From assembly GCF_014651615.1 (NCBI RefSeq), contig NZ_BMXF01000001.1:1397731-1461730 (forward strand): 64,000 nt of DNA, given 5' to 3'. The notes under the pieces are model-generated. The model was not told where the DNA came from. It did not search any database and saw only the letters and a program-made list of their open reading frames with translations. This stretch comes from Persicitalea jodogahamensis (GTDB lineage: Bacteria; Bacteroidota; Bacteroidia; Cytophagales; Spirosomataceae). A program made the position numbers and the translations under genes. This document shows, piece by piece, positions 41,044-49,629 of this stretch; the stretch's first letter is position 1; each line of letters starts with the position of its first letter.

Positions 41044-42977
41044 CTTCGGCGGCTTTTGCGAGGGGCTGGTTTGGGTTTCGGTTCTTCAATTTCGACCCGC
41101 AATATAGTATTATTTCCGGCCCTGTCCGTCACTTCCAGGGCCAATTCTCCCTCGAAGGGTACATCATCGTTCAGTTTCTCCGACCAGATATAGCGGCTCT
41201 TGTACTCGTAATTCATCAACACCCACTTCCCGTTCACAAGCGCACGAAAGCTGCTGATGCCCGAACGGTCGTCACGAATGTAGGCCCGGATGCGATCTTT
41301 GCTGTGTTCGATGAGGTTGATGCTGGGCGGAATCGTATCCGCCATGACTACGAAAGTACCTAATTCCCGTGTTCGGAAAGCGATGACATCACCCAGCCAG
41401 TTGCCGCCTATGTAGTTGTAGCCGCCGCCATCGTATCGATAGACGCCCGAGCGCTCGCGCCTTACGACCGCGCCTTCCGGCTTGTAGCGCACATCCATAT
41501 AATGCCGTAATGGAATTGTCGGCTCGTTGATGGTTAACATGTTGAATCGTTTCCGTACCGTGAGGTGCAGCGTATCGAAGAGGGTAGTGGAGTCGAAGCG
41601 AATCACGACACCGTCGCGGGCATATTCCGAGATTTTTCCGGGCGCAATGCTTTTCCGGTAGTTCAGTTCAAGTACTTTATCCCCCACCTGCACCGAATCG
41701 GGCAGAAAGTTGCGCAGGTCAGCCAGGAAAGTAGCGTTTCTGCCGTCGTAGTACGCCAGATCTTTCTGAATACGCAGGCGCTCGGAAAAGAAAGTGGCAA
41801 AGGGCGTTTCGCTGTGGTAGCCGGGGGCAACTACTTTCAGTACGTTATTCTCCATTTCGGCCGTAAGCATGCCGCTGGAAGATTCGCTTTCCCGGCTTAC
41901 TGGCTCGGGAGCATTCAGTTCGCCCTGCACAGTAAAAGTGAGCAATGAGGAATTCTCAAACGCATCAAAAATCTTGACCGTTACTTCATGTTCCAGCGTG
42001 TCCTTAATAAAAAGTCTTCCCTGGAAAGGACCAGTCTTGTACAAATCGAAATTATTCCCATCGGGATTGTAGCAACGGTAGAACCGCGCGCCGGATTCCT
42101 GGTCGGTGCGGTAGTCGATGAGGTTGTTGTAGTCGCGGAAGATGTCGCTGGGGAATTTCTCCATGTTATAGGTGAATATCTCCTTGCCGTCGAGCTTGAT
42201 TTCGATGCAGTGCAGTCCGTAGCGGAAGCCGGTCCCGGTCATGTAGTCGTAGGCCTGCAATTCGATGCCAACCTCCCCCGTCGCCCGGATGGGCTGCGTG
42301 ATACGGTAAGTATCGTTTTTTTGCCTGACAGTTTTGAAAACCTGTCGCTCAAACTGGGCGTTGACCCGCGAGTCGATGGTGGCAGGCCGCAGGGCAACAT
42401 TCCAAAAAGCGGGTGGCGTACTGTCTTTTATTTCACTGAAATTAAAGTACAGCGGATTGAGGTGGTTGTCGCGCGAATCCCGGATTTCGAAGTGCAGGTG
42501 AGGGCCACCCGAACCGCCCGTGTTACCGGAAAGGGCCATAACCTGGCCTTTCTTGAATACAAACTGATTAGGTTCCGGATACAGATTTACGTAGAAATCC
42601 TCCTGCTTGTACTGCGCGTTGCGCACGTAACTGGCCAGTGGCTCCGAGAATTTCTGCAAATGACCATACACGGTCGTCAGGCCATTGGGATGGCGGAGGT
42701 AGATGACGTTGCCGTAGCCGCCGCCCTGGACAGCGATCCGGTAGATGTAGCCATCCGCCGCCGCGTGCACCGCCAAGCCCTCCCGTTGTTGGGTGCGGAT
42801 GTCCAGCCCGCCGTGAAAGTGGTTGGTCCGCAAATCACCCAGCACGCCAGCCAGCGAATTGGACTGACCGGGTGTGATGGGAAATAGGAAGTAGTTTTTA
42901 GGATAAGATTCTTTCTGGGCGAAAGAGGCAAACGAAACCAGGGCCAATAAGGCCAAACACACGATTCTAGTCAACAC
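41040..42977 (-). CDS. Secreted M23 family metallopeptidase
   Basis: The protein has 645 residues with a GTG start and a signal peptide ending ASFAQ. The M23 zinc site is complete: NHFHGGLDIRT (His55, Asp59), then GGPHLHFEIRD (His160, His162). The M23 domain is therefore N-terminal, unlike the usual C-terminal layout, and is followed by about 470 residues of beta-sandwich-like sequence (for example VEVPVELEL-type alternations and a late SGISSFRALVNGKWV block). The C-terminus is basic (KPKPAPRKSRRR). It should cleave peptidoglycan cross-links in the periplasm. It overlaps bcp by 4 bases. Confidence 0.9.
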   Translation of the reverse strand: MLTRIVCLALLALVSFASFAQKESYPKNYFLFPITPGQSNSLAGVLGDLRTNHFHGGLDIRTQQREGLAVHAAADGYIYRIAVQGGGYGNVIYLRHPNGLTTVYGHLQKFSEPLASYVRNAQYKQEDFYVNLYPEPNQFVFKKGQVMALSGNTGGSGGPHLHFEIRDSRDNHLNPLYFNFSEIKDSTPPAFWNVALRPATIDSRVNAQFERQVFKTVRQKNDTYRITQPIRATGEVGIELQAYDYMTGTGFRYGLHCIEIKLDGKEIFTYNMEKFPSDIFRDYNNLIDYRTDQESGARFYRCYNPDGNNFDLYKTGPFQGRLFIKDTLEHEVTVKIFDAFENSSLLTFTVQGELNAPEPVSRESESSSGMLTAEMENNVLKVVAPGYHSETPFATFFSERLRIQKDLAYYDGRNATFLADLRNFLPDSVQVGDKVLELNYRKSIAPGKISEYARDGVVIRFDSTTLFDTLHLTVRKRFNMLTINEPTIPLRHYMDVRYKPEGAVVRRERSGVYRYDGGGYNYIGGNWLGDVIAFRTRELGTFVVMADTIPPSINLIEHSKDRIRAYIRDDRSGISSFRALVNGKWVLMNYEYKSRYIWSEKLNDDVPFEGELALEVTDRAGNNTILRVEIEEPKPKPAPRKSRRR

Positions 42978-43003
42978 AAGATCAATTTTGAATTTTGATT
43001 GAT

Positions 43004-43045
43004 TGAATGAGTGAACATTGCTTTTGTTAGTTATTCACTCATTCA
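43004..43045. repeat. Inverted repeat in the M23/FAH intergenic region
   Basis: TGAATGAGTGAA (43004-43015) and TTCACTCATTCA (43034-43045) are perfect 12-bp arms around an 18-nt spacer. The 15-mer TTATTCACTCATTCA that ends the right arm (43031-43045) occurs again at 51015-51029. It lies between the FAH gene (stop at 43072) and the M23 gene on the same strand; there is no T-tract after it. Confidence 0.6.
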
Positions 43046-43071
43046 CTCAACCACTAATTCTCTCATTAAAT

Positions 43072-43683
43072 TTACTTAACGCTGAATGTCAGCATTTCTT
43101 TGCCTTCGAGGGATAAGGTCAACTTATCGCCGATCTTGACGGCGGCCACGCCCTTGGGAGTACCCGTAAAAATAAGGTCGCCTTTTTTGAGGGTGAAGTA
43201 TTGCGAGACAAATGAGATCAGGTAATCGATCTGATAAAGCATCAGCGATGTATTGCCTTCCTGCCGGGTTTCGCCATTAACGTCCAGACTGAACGATATA
43301 TTCTGTATATCAGGGAATTGGCTTTTGGGAACAAATTCCGAAACCGGGGCTGAGCCATTGAACGCCTTGGCCAGCTCCCAGGGAAGACCCTTGCTTTTCA
43401 GCTTCGATTGCAGGTCGCGGGCAGTGAAGTCAATACCTACCCCGATTTCATCGTAGTATTTATGGGCAAATTTTTCCTCAATATTCTTGCCTACTTTATT
43501 GATCTTGACCACGACTTCTACCTCATGGTGGATGTCCTCCGAGAAGTCGGGATGGTAAAAATCCTCACCCTGGCGCGGCACGGCGGTTTCGGGCTTCATG
43601 AAAATGACGGGCGCGTCGGGGCGTTCGTTATTCAGTTCTTCGATATGGTCCACGTAGTTGCGACCAACACAGATTACCTTCAT
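43072..43683 (-). CDS. Fumarylacetoacetate hydrolase family protein
   Basis: The protein has 203 residues, the short single-domain form of the family. It starts MKVICVGRNYVDHIEELNN and contains VIFMKPETAVP, HHEVEVVVKI (metal-binding Glu residues), GIDFTARDLQ (Asp) and FTGTPKGVAAVKIGDKL. Such enzymes hydrolyse or decarboxylate acylpyruvate-like substrates with Mg or Mn; FAHD1-like acylpyruvase or oxaloacetate decarboxylase activities are known in close relatives. It is the first gene of a possible unit with the M23 peptidase and bcp. Confidence 0.9.
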   Translation of the reverse strand: MKVICVGRNYVDHIEELNNERPDAPVIFMKPETAVPRQGEDFYHPDFSEDIHHEVEVVVKINKVGKNIEEKFAHKYYDEIGVGIDFTARDLQSKLKSKGLPWELAKAFNGSAPVSEFVPKSQFPDIQNISFSLDVNGETRQEGNTSLMLYQIDYLISFVSQYFTLKKGDLIFTGTPKGVAAVKIGDKLTLSLEGKEMLTFSVK

Positions 43684-43877
43684 TCAACAGAGAATTGACA
43701 ATGGATAATGGAAAATGCTTTTTTCATGGTACCAGTGTGCGAATCAGTGCGGGTACCTGATGCGGACAAAACTACTTACAATTCGTTTTGTGGCATACTA
43801 TTTTTCAAATTTCCGCTGGCTGATTTCGTTAACAGCCAACTCATTTCGATTAGAACAACCCAAATTTATAGTAAACA

Positions 43878-44705
43878 ATGAAAAAATTAAGTATCGCCGC
43901 ACTGGTGTCGTTCCTCTTTGTGGTGGCATGTCAGCGGGTGCCGTTGTCGGGCCGCAACCAATTGATGCTGGTAAACAGCAAGGAACTGCTCCCAATGAGC
44001 TTCAAGAGCTACCGCGAATTCCTGGATACCAACAAAGTGGATCGTTCGGGTCCCGAGGTAGCGATGGTCAAGCGGGTGGGTGTCAGGATTCAGAAATCAG
44101 TGGAGGACTATCTCCGTGAGCAAGGCAAAAGCGAAATTCTCAATGGTTTTCAGTGGGAGTTCAATGTCGTGGAAAGTAAAGATGTGAACGCTTTTTGTAT
44201 GCCGGGAGGAAAGGTAGTTTTTTATACCGGCATATTACCCATCTGTAAAGATGAGGCGGGCGTAGCAGTAGTTATGGGACACGAAGTGGCCCACGCCATC
44301 GCCAGCCACGGCGCTGAACGCATGAGTCAGGGGCTGCTTTCGCAGGGATTGCTTACTGCCGGGCAGGTTGGGCTGGGCGTAGCGATGTCCAACAAACCCC
44401 AGGAAACCCAACAGCTATACAATACTATTTACGGCGTTGCGGCCCCGGCCGCAACGCAGGTCGGGTACTTGCTGCCCAACAGCCGCCTGCAGGAGTCGGA
44501 GGCCGACCAACTAGGTCTGATTTTCATGGCCAAGGCAGGCTACGACCCCCAGAATGCGGTAGAATTCTGGACACGCATGGCTGCCAAGTCCGGTGGACAA
44601 AAGCCGCCCCAGTTCTTGTCCACCCACCCGGCAGACGACAAACGCATCCGGGATTTAAAGTCGCAGATGTCGAAGGCGGAAAAGGTGTATAAAGAGTCGA
44701 TGTAA
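43878..44705 (+). CDS. M48 family metallopeptidase lipoprotein
   Basis: The protein has 275 residues with a lipoprotein signal (lipobox VVAC, Cys18). The zinc motif is HEVAH at 135-139 in VVMGHEVAHAIASHGAERMSQ, with the third ligand in SRLQESEADQLGL. FCMPGGKVVFYTGIL precedes it, as in the BepA/LoiP group, which degrades or assists assembly of outer-membrane proteins. The C-terminal FLSTHPADDKRI is also typical. It should be lipid-anchored and face the periplasm. A strong terminator follows. Confidence 0.93.
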   Translation: MKKLSIAALVSFLFVVACQRVPLSGRNQLMLVNSKELLPMSFKSYREFLDTNKVDRSGPEVAMVKRVGVRIQKSVEDYLREQGKSEILNGFQWEFNVVESKDVNAFCMPGGKVVFYTGILPICKDEAGVAVVMGHEVAHAIASHGAERMSQGLLSQGLLTAGQVGLGVAMSNKPQETQQLYNTIYGVAAPAATQVGYLLPNSRLQESEADQLGLIFMAKAGYDPQNAVEFWTRMAAKSGGQKPPQFLSTHPADDKRIRDLKSQMSKAEKVYKESM

Positions 44706-44726
44706 AAGTAGGAAAGCAGTTATTTG

Positions 44727-44760
44727 AAAAGGCCAATCTTTAAGCGGACTGGCCTTTTTT
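44727..44760 (+). terminator. Intrinsic terminator after the M48 gene
   Basis: AAAAGGCCA (44727-44735) pairs with TGGCCTTTT (44750-44758) across a 14-nt loop, and the right arm runs into a T6 tract. It lies 21 bases after the M48 stop. Confidence 0.85.
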
Positions 44761-44828
44761 ATTGCGTAGCAGACTAATATTTTTGGATGAATCGTTAAAT
44801 TTGGGAAAACAAATCCACCCTTAATCGC

Positions 44829-45449
44829 ATGAAAAGAGCAGTTTCTGCCTTCCGAGTTGTCGGGCCAATCCTATTTCTTTCTTCCGTAATTCTTTCCTCT
44901 TCTTTTCTCCAATCCTGCGCTGTCCTCAAAAGTTCACCCTATGTTCCGCCCAACCAACGCACCAAAACTGTAGGGCGAGCAAAAGTGCCCGCCCGCCCGC
45001 CCGTGAGGAATGGCGTCACCACCAAGCCCGTCAGCCGCCCGACGGGCCCCTACGCCCACCACGTGGCGGAGGTTATCAAGGGGGCGCGGAACTATACCGG
45101 CACACCTTACCTGATGGGTGGCAACGACAACCTGGGCATCGACTGTTCGGGACTGATTTGCACGGTGTATAACAATTTGGGCTACAAAGTACCCCGTATT
45201 TCGTGGCAGCAGGCGGAGTTTGGCCGGAATGTGGAGCGCGTGGAGGACATTCAGCCCGGCGACTGGATTTTCTTCGTGCCGGAATCCGGTGAAGAAGGCT
45301 ATGTGTCGCACGCCGGCATCGTGACCGAGGTGCGGGGCAAGAACGATATCCGCTTCATTCATGCTTCATCTTCGCGCGGGGTAATTGAGGATAACCTCTA
45401 TTCCAAGTACTTTAAAAACAGGTTTGTCAAGGCTTTAAGACCTTTTTGA
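44829..45449 (+). CDS. NlpC/P60 (C40) peptidase lipoprotein
   Basis: The protein has 206 residues. The lipobox is LQSC (Cys30) after a long hydrophobic signal, followed by a basic, Pro-rich linker to about residue 75. The catalytic domain has GTPYLMGGNDNLGIDCSGLI (Cys106), SHAGIVTEV (His161) and a late IHASSSRGV (His178). It should cleave the gamma-D-Glu-DAP bond in peptidoglycan stems. A TAAATTTG match to the Bacteroidota -7 element lies about 28 bases before the start, although no TTG is seen at the proper distance. Confidence 0.92.
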   Translation: MKRAVSAFRVVGPILFLSSVILSSSFLQSCAVLKSSPYVPPNQRTKTVGRAKVPARPPVRNGVTTKPVSRPTGPYAHHVAEVIKGARNYTGTPYLMGGNDNLGIDCSGLICTVYNNLGYKVPRISWQQAEFGRNVERVEDIQPGDWIFFVPESGEEGYVSHAGIVTEVRGKNDIRFIHASSSRGVIEDNLYSKYFKNRFVKALRPF

Positions 45450-45568
45450 GAAGCCGACTTTTCTTCACCTGATTCGTGCGATCTATTTTTCTGAGAAGTT
45501 TGGCGTGAGGGTATTAGTTTGATAAATTGTCCCCAATTTGTCCAAAATCCCAACCCTGCCAACCTCAC

Positions 45569-46795
45569 ATGGATCAGATTCTCGCTCCACCGCGTACTCC
45601 CGAACGCCCGCCTGTTGTAAATCAGGGCGATGGCTCACTGGGCATTCCCGTCTATGTGTATGCAGTCGTATTTTCTTCGCTCTGCGTGATTACCGGCCTG
45701 ATCTGGGATATCTGCTGGCACCTCAGCATCGGGCGCGACGGACTGCTTTCACCCCCTCACCTCGTCATTTATTTGGGAGCGGTAGTGTCAGGGCTGTTTT
45801 CCGGGTATGAAGTACTGCGCAATACATTTACGGGAACCGCTGCCGAAAAAAGCCGCCGGGTGAGAGTCTGGGGAGTTTTTTATAGTTCACTGGGTGCGTT
45901 GTTCTGCATTTGGGGGGCGATTGCCATGCTTACTTCCGCCCCCTTCGACGACTGGTGGCACAATACCTACGGCCTTGATGTGACCATTCTCTCCCCTCCA
46001 CACACTGTATTGGCGCTGGGCATTATCGGTGTGCAATTTGGAGCCATCGTGAGTGTTCTGGCCATCAAAAACCAAACGGAATATCTTTTCGGCGGTAATC
46101 CGGCTGTTAAGAAAAAACGCCAGCGGGTACTTTTTCTGCTCTTCACGTTATCCGCCGGTTTTCTGCTGACGATGTGGTACACGTTGCTTTCTGAGGAGCT
46201 GGGTCGCTGGGCTTCGCACAATTCCTCGTACTACCAGGTTGCTGCCGTGGCTTTTCCTTTTCTATTGATGGCTTTTGGACGAGCATTTTCCGGCAGGTGG
46301 ACGATCACGGCGGTCACGCTGGTGTACTCGCTGATACTTTTGCTGACGCTCTGGATTATTCCGCTTTTTCCGGCAGAACCCAAGTTGGGTCCTATTCTCA
46401 ACCACCTTGATCATTACAATGGCTTCAATTTTCCGCTGTTGCTGATCGTGCCGGCCGTGGCGCTCGACTACCTCCGGCATCGCTTCGCGTACTGGAACGA
46501 CTGGAAATTGGCCATCCTGCTGGGAACTGTATTTCTGGTCGTATTTTTTGTCGTGCAGTGGTACTTTGGCGCATTTTTGCTGGAATCGCCCCTGGCCCGC
46601 AACTGGTTTTTCGGCAGCCACTATTTGTACTTTGGAAATAACCCTGACTGGCAGTACCGTTATCAGTACGCACCCTGGTCTGCACAAACTACCGGTCAAT
46701 TAATCAAGGGCCTGGGAATCGCCCTTGCACTCAGTATCCTCTCCACCCGTATCGGCCTGGCCTGGGGGAAATGGATGAAAAACATTCAACGATGA
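45569..46795 (+). CDS. Polytopic membrane protein of unknown function
   Basis: The protein has 408 residues from the ATG at 45569 (the frame is open from 45527 without a better start). About ten to twelve hydrophobic helices are predicted. Notable polar residues inside membrane segments are IWDICWHLSIGRDG, SPPHLVIYLGA, WWHNTYGLD and SPPHTVLALG, so His and Asp recur in the paired SPPH motifs, a possible internal repeat or metal/haem site. I do not recognise the family. Its stop overlaps the next start by 4 bases (ATGA), so it should work with the His/Met-rich protein that follows. Confidence 0.68.
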   Translation: MDQILAPPRTPERPPVVNQGDGSLGIPVYVYAVVFSSLCVITGLIWDICWHLSIGRDGLLSPPHLVIYLGAVVSGLFSGYEVLRNTFTGTAAEKSRRVRVWGVFYSSLGALFCIWGAIAMLTSAPFDDWWHNTYGLDVTILSPPHTVLALGIIGVQFGAIVSVLAIKNQTEYLFGGNPAVKKKRQRVLFLLFTLSAGFLLTMWYTLLSEELGRWASHNSSYYQVAAVAFPFLLMAFGRAFSGRWTITAVTLVYSLILLLTLWIIPLFPAEPKLGPILNHLDHYNGFNFPLLLIVPAVALDYLRHRFAYWNDWKLAILLGTVFLVVFFVVQWYFGAFLLESPLARNWFFGSHYLYFGNNPDWQYRYQYAPWSAQTTGQLIKGLGIALALSILSTRIGLAWGKWMKNIQR

Positions 46796-48441
46796 GAAAA
46801 CTGTTGCTCTTTTTGCTCCTGGTAAGCGCCTCCCCCGGCTTCGCTCACGTAGGTAGTTCCGGTGTGGTGCTGCAGGGGCAAGCGGGCGCATACCGTCTTC
46901 TGGTGGATGTCCAGCCACCCGATGTAATTCCCGGCACCGCGCAGGTAACGGTCTACGTAGAAAGTGGCGATGCCAGCCGGGTACTTGCCCGACCCATCTA
47001 CTTCCGATCGGGCGACGAAGGTGCGCCGGACTACGACGCGCTGGAACCTGTTTCCGGGCAACTGGGACAGTTCCAGGGGATTGTCTGGCTGATGGAAAAT
47101 GGCTCTTCGAGCGTTCAGATTAAAATTGAAGGTGCTCAGGGCGAGGGCGAAATGGTGGTGCCACTGGTGGCCATGTCCACCGCCGAGCGCGATATGCCCG
47201 CCGGCCTGGGCTGGACCCTCACTGCATTGGGGTTGCTACTGGTAATTCTGCTCGTGACCGTTATCGGGGCGAGCGTGAGCGACGGCATGCTGCGGGCAGG
47301 ACAGGTACTTTCGCCCCAGCAAAAGCGCAAACGCTGGCTGAACATGGGCATAGCCTTTGTGGCTTGTGTACTGATTCTGTACGGCGGGAGCAGCTGGTGG
47401 GATAGCTGGGCCAGGGAGTACCGGCAATATATGTATAAGCCACTCACGGCTACCGGAACCGTGGTACGCCAGGATGGACAGCGGGTTTTTCAGCTTAAAA
47501 TTGACACCACTGATTCCAAATCGAAGCGCGGCGCGAACTACCTCAGCTACCTGGTACCTGACCATGGCAAGATGATGCATCTTTTTCTGGTGCGCACCCC
47601 CGGTCTGGATGCCTTTGCGCACCTGCATCCTGAGCGCATAGATTCCACTACGTTTCAGGCGTATCTTCCCAAACTTCCGGCGGGTAAGTACCTGGTGTAC
47701 GGCGATATATTTTCCTATTCCGGCTTTACTGAAACGCTGACCGATACCATTGATATTCCTGAACTTGTCGAAGGACAAGCGATCAGGCGCACCGATCCGG
47801 AGGATACCTACGTCGTGACTGACCCCCTCAACGAACCCAAAAACATTCCGCTGGATGCCAATGTAGTAGTCTGTGGCAAACCCGGTACCCGCACTGCCCT
47901 GCTCGATGGCTCTTATGTAGTTTGGGAAGGGCAGGCCAATCAGGTTTTTGCGGCGGGGAAGCCTTACCAGCTCAAATTCGAAGTGTTTGCTCCCGACGGC
48001 ACCGCCGCCCGCTTGCAGCCCTACCTGGGCATGGCGGGCCACGCCGCCGTAGTGCGTTCCGATGGTTCGGTGTATGTTCATTTGCATCCCGTGGGAACGG
48101 TAGCGATGGCCTCTGAGCTATCACTCAAAAACCGAATCGCCGACACTGCCCGAGTCTTTAAACGTGCAGCACCCGGCATTTTTCGCGACAGTATCGACCG
48201 CCACGTAGCCGCCCTGAAAAAAATGCCCGACACGGAACGGGAGAATTTTTTGATGCAGGAAATGGGGATGGAAGTCACCGCAGATTCCACCACGCACGAA
48301 GGGATGGACCACGGCAGCAGTATTTCCTTTCCTTACGCCTTTCCTCGGGCTGGTCAGTACCGGATTTTCCTGCAAGTCAAGCGCAATGGACAGGTACTTA
48401 CGGGAATATTTGACGCGAGAGTAGAGGAGGAGGGGATTTGA
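46792..48441 (+). CDS. Membrane protein with paired His/Met motifs, possible metal handling
   Basis: The protein has 549 residues. A signal peptide (ends GFAH) precedes a beta-rich N-domain (about 20-130), two membrane helices (about 137-157 and 180-198) and a large C-terminal extracytoplasmic region. That region contains HGKMMHLFLVRTPGLDAFAH with LHPE, and later YLGMAGHAAVVRSDGSVYVH with LHP: the same His/Met arrangement twice. Close to the C-terminus is THEGMDHGSS. Such motifs suggest copper or another soft metal, and similar blocks occur in secreted copper-related proteins of Bacteroidota; this is inference. The gene overlaps the upstream membrane-protein gene by 4 bases. Confidence 0.68.
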   Translation: MRKLLLFLLLVSASPGFAHVGSSGVVLQGQAGAYRLLVDVQPPDVIPGTAQVTVYVESGDASRVLARPIYFRSGDEGAPDYDALEPVSGQLGQFQGIVWLMENGSSSVQIKIEGAQGEGEMVVPLVAMSTAERDMPAGLGWTLTALGLLLVILLVTVIGASVSDGMLRAGQVLSPQQKRKRWLNMGIAFVACVLILYGGSSWWDSWAREYRQYMYKPLTATGTVVRQDGQRVFQLKIDTTDSKSKRGANYLSYLVPDHGKMMHLFLVRTPGLDAFAHLHPERIDSTTFQAYLPKLPAGKYLVYGDIFSYSGFTETLTDTIDIPELVEGQAIRRTDPEDTYVVTDPLNEPKNIPLDANVVVCGKPGTRTALLDGSYVVWEGQANQVFAAGKPYQLKFEVFAPDGTAARLQPYLGMAGHAAVVRSDGSVYVHLHPVGTVAMASELSLKNRIADTARVFKRAAPGIFRDSIDRHVAALKKMPDTERENFLMQEMGMEVTADSTTHEGMDHGSSISFPYAFPRAGQYRIFLQVKRNGQVLTGIFDARVEEEGI

Positions 48442-48515
48442 AAGACAGGAAAAGGCTGGAAAGTGCGTAATTTTCTTTTTTTCTACCAACTGATTCAAAT
48501 CTACTGCAAAGAATA

Positions 48516-48689
48516 TTAACGGGAAGGAGCTTTGTCCTGCACTTTTTTGGGTAGCCCAACTTTAGCAATGATTTCTTTTGCCCTAGCTAATTTTTTAGGA
48601 AAAAGAACTCTGTCTCTGAATTTTTCCAGTCTTTTGTCAAATACAATTACGGGTACTTTCGATGAATTCAATTCTTCTATCGTTTTCAT
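48516..48689 (-). CDS. 57-residue conserved-type partner of the DUF6934 gene
   Basis: The predicted product is MKTIEELNSSKVPVIVFDKR continuing through LEKFRDRVLFPKKLARAKEI to a basic end DKAPSR. The stop TAA is at 48516-48518 (TTA on the + strand). It starts 5 bases after the stop of the DUF6934 gene on the same strand, with an unbroken frame and a charged, partly helical composition. I recall small proteins of this kind beside DUF6934 genes in other Bacteroidota, but cannot check this here. The function is unknown; a role as partner or antitoxin-like subunit is inference. Local composition is AT-rich like its neighbour. Confidence 0.7.
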   Translation of the reverse strand: MKTIEELNSSKVPVIVFDKRLEKFRDRVLFPKKLARAKEIIAKVGLPKKVQDKAPSR

Positions 48690-48694
48690 AAGGA

Positions 48695-49150
48695 TTAGGT
48701 GTTTTCCAATCTAGTGATTAAAAATGCTTCGTAGTCATCGCCAATGATGAATTGTTCCCAGCTGTTTTCAGAAACAGTTAATCCAAACACCTTAAAATCT
48801 TTGCAAATTTCTGCCAGGTTGTTGGTTATTCCCATCCGGTATAGCCGCGTCCTTACTGCGGTGCTTCCCGTCGCAAAAATCCAAGCCTCGGGGTACTTTT
48901 CAGTAAATGCGTAGATGGTTGAAGCCACTGTTGCTAATACCTTAAGGCTATCTCCATTATTAGTGATAGAAAGATCATTTATTTCTTGGGTTTCTTCATC
49001 ATAATCACCGAAAGCTAAATTGTAGATATTTTCAGTTCCGGTGTCAGTGTATTGAACCATCTTCCTGATCCGTCCTCTGTTTCCTTCGCTCGTAAATTCA
49101 AATGTTCTTAAAAATTCCTCTGATTTGTACAGGTACTTTGGCTGATTCAT
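48695..49150 (-). CDS. DUF6934 family protein
   Basis: The protein has 151 residues from the Met encoded at 49150; the frame runs on to 49270 but the extra 40 residues overlap the divergent cupin gene and look spurious. Family blocks are FEFTSEGNRGRIRKMVQYT, YNLAFGDYDEETQEINDLS, SITNNGDSLKVLATVASTIY, IFATGSTAVRTRLYRMGI and a C-terminal WEQFIIGDDYEAFLI. DUF6934 is nearly confined to Bacteroidota and has no known function. It is followed after 5 bases by the 57-residue gene, and the pair forms an AT-rich two-gene unit divergent from the cupin gene. Confidence 0.82.
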   Translation of the reverse strand: MNQPKYLYKSEEFLRTFEFTSEGNRGRIRKMVQYTDTGTENIYNLAFGDYDEETQEINDLSITNNGDSLKVLATVASTIYAFTEKYPEAWIFATGSTAVRTRLYRMGITNNLAEICKDFKVFGLTVSENSWEQFIIGDDYEAFLITRLENT

Positions 49151-49208
49151 ATCGGATCTATACCTACTGAAGCTATTTGCAATATACTCCCAATTAGAAA
49201 CTTGTGCA

Positions 49209-49568
49209 ATGAACAAGGTCAACATTCCTGAAAAACTAGCCTGCTTCCGCGACCATTGGAATCCGCGCATTGTGGGCGAACTGAATGGTCAGCATGTGAA
49301 GCTGGTCAAATTCAAGGGCGAATTCGTCTGGCATAAGCACGACGACGAAGATGAGATGTTTTACGTTTTGCAGGGTGAGTTCAAGATGGAGTTTCGTGAC
49401 AAGACAGTTATGCTTCGGGAAAACGAGTTCCTGATTGTTCCAAAGGGCGTCGAACATCGGCCCGTGGCGGTGGATGAGGTATCGGTGATGCTCTTTGAAC
49501 CTGCTTCGACCTTAAACACGGGTGACACGAAAGGCGAGCTGACGCGGGAAGCGTTGGAGAAGATTTAA
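49209..49568 (+). CDS. Cupin domain protein
   Basis: The protein has 119 residues. The cupin metal motif is FVWHKHDDEDEMFYVLQGEFKMEF (His, His, Glu), and the second motif is LIVPKGVEHRPVA (His). It is a single-domain small barrel, so the reaction cannot be inferred; related proteins are isomerases, dioxygenases or sensors. It starts 58 bases from the divergent DUF6934 gene and ends 61 bases before the amidohydrolase. Confidence 0.87.
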   Translation: MNKVNIPEKLACFRDHWNPRIVGELNGQHVKLVKFKGEFVWHKHDDEDEMFYVLQGEFKMEFRDKTVMLRENEFLIVPKGVEHRPVAVDEVSVMLFEPASTLNTGDTKGELTREALEKI

Positions 49569-49629
49569 GGCTACGTAATTAACCGTCATTTTGTAGCTTG
49601 CGAAATTCTGTTTCGTCAACCTGATTTCT

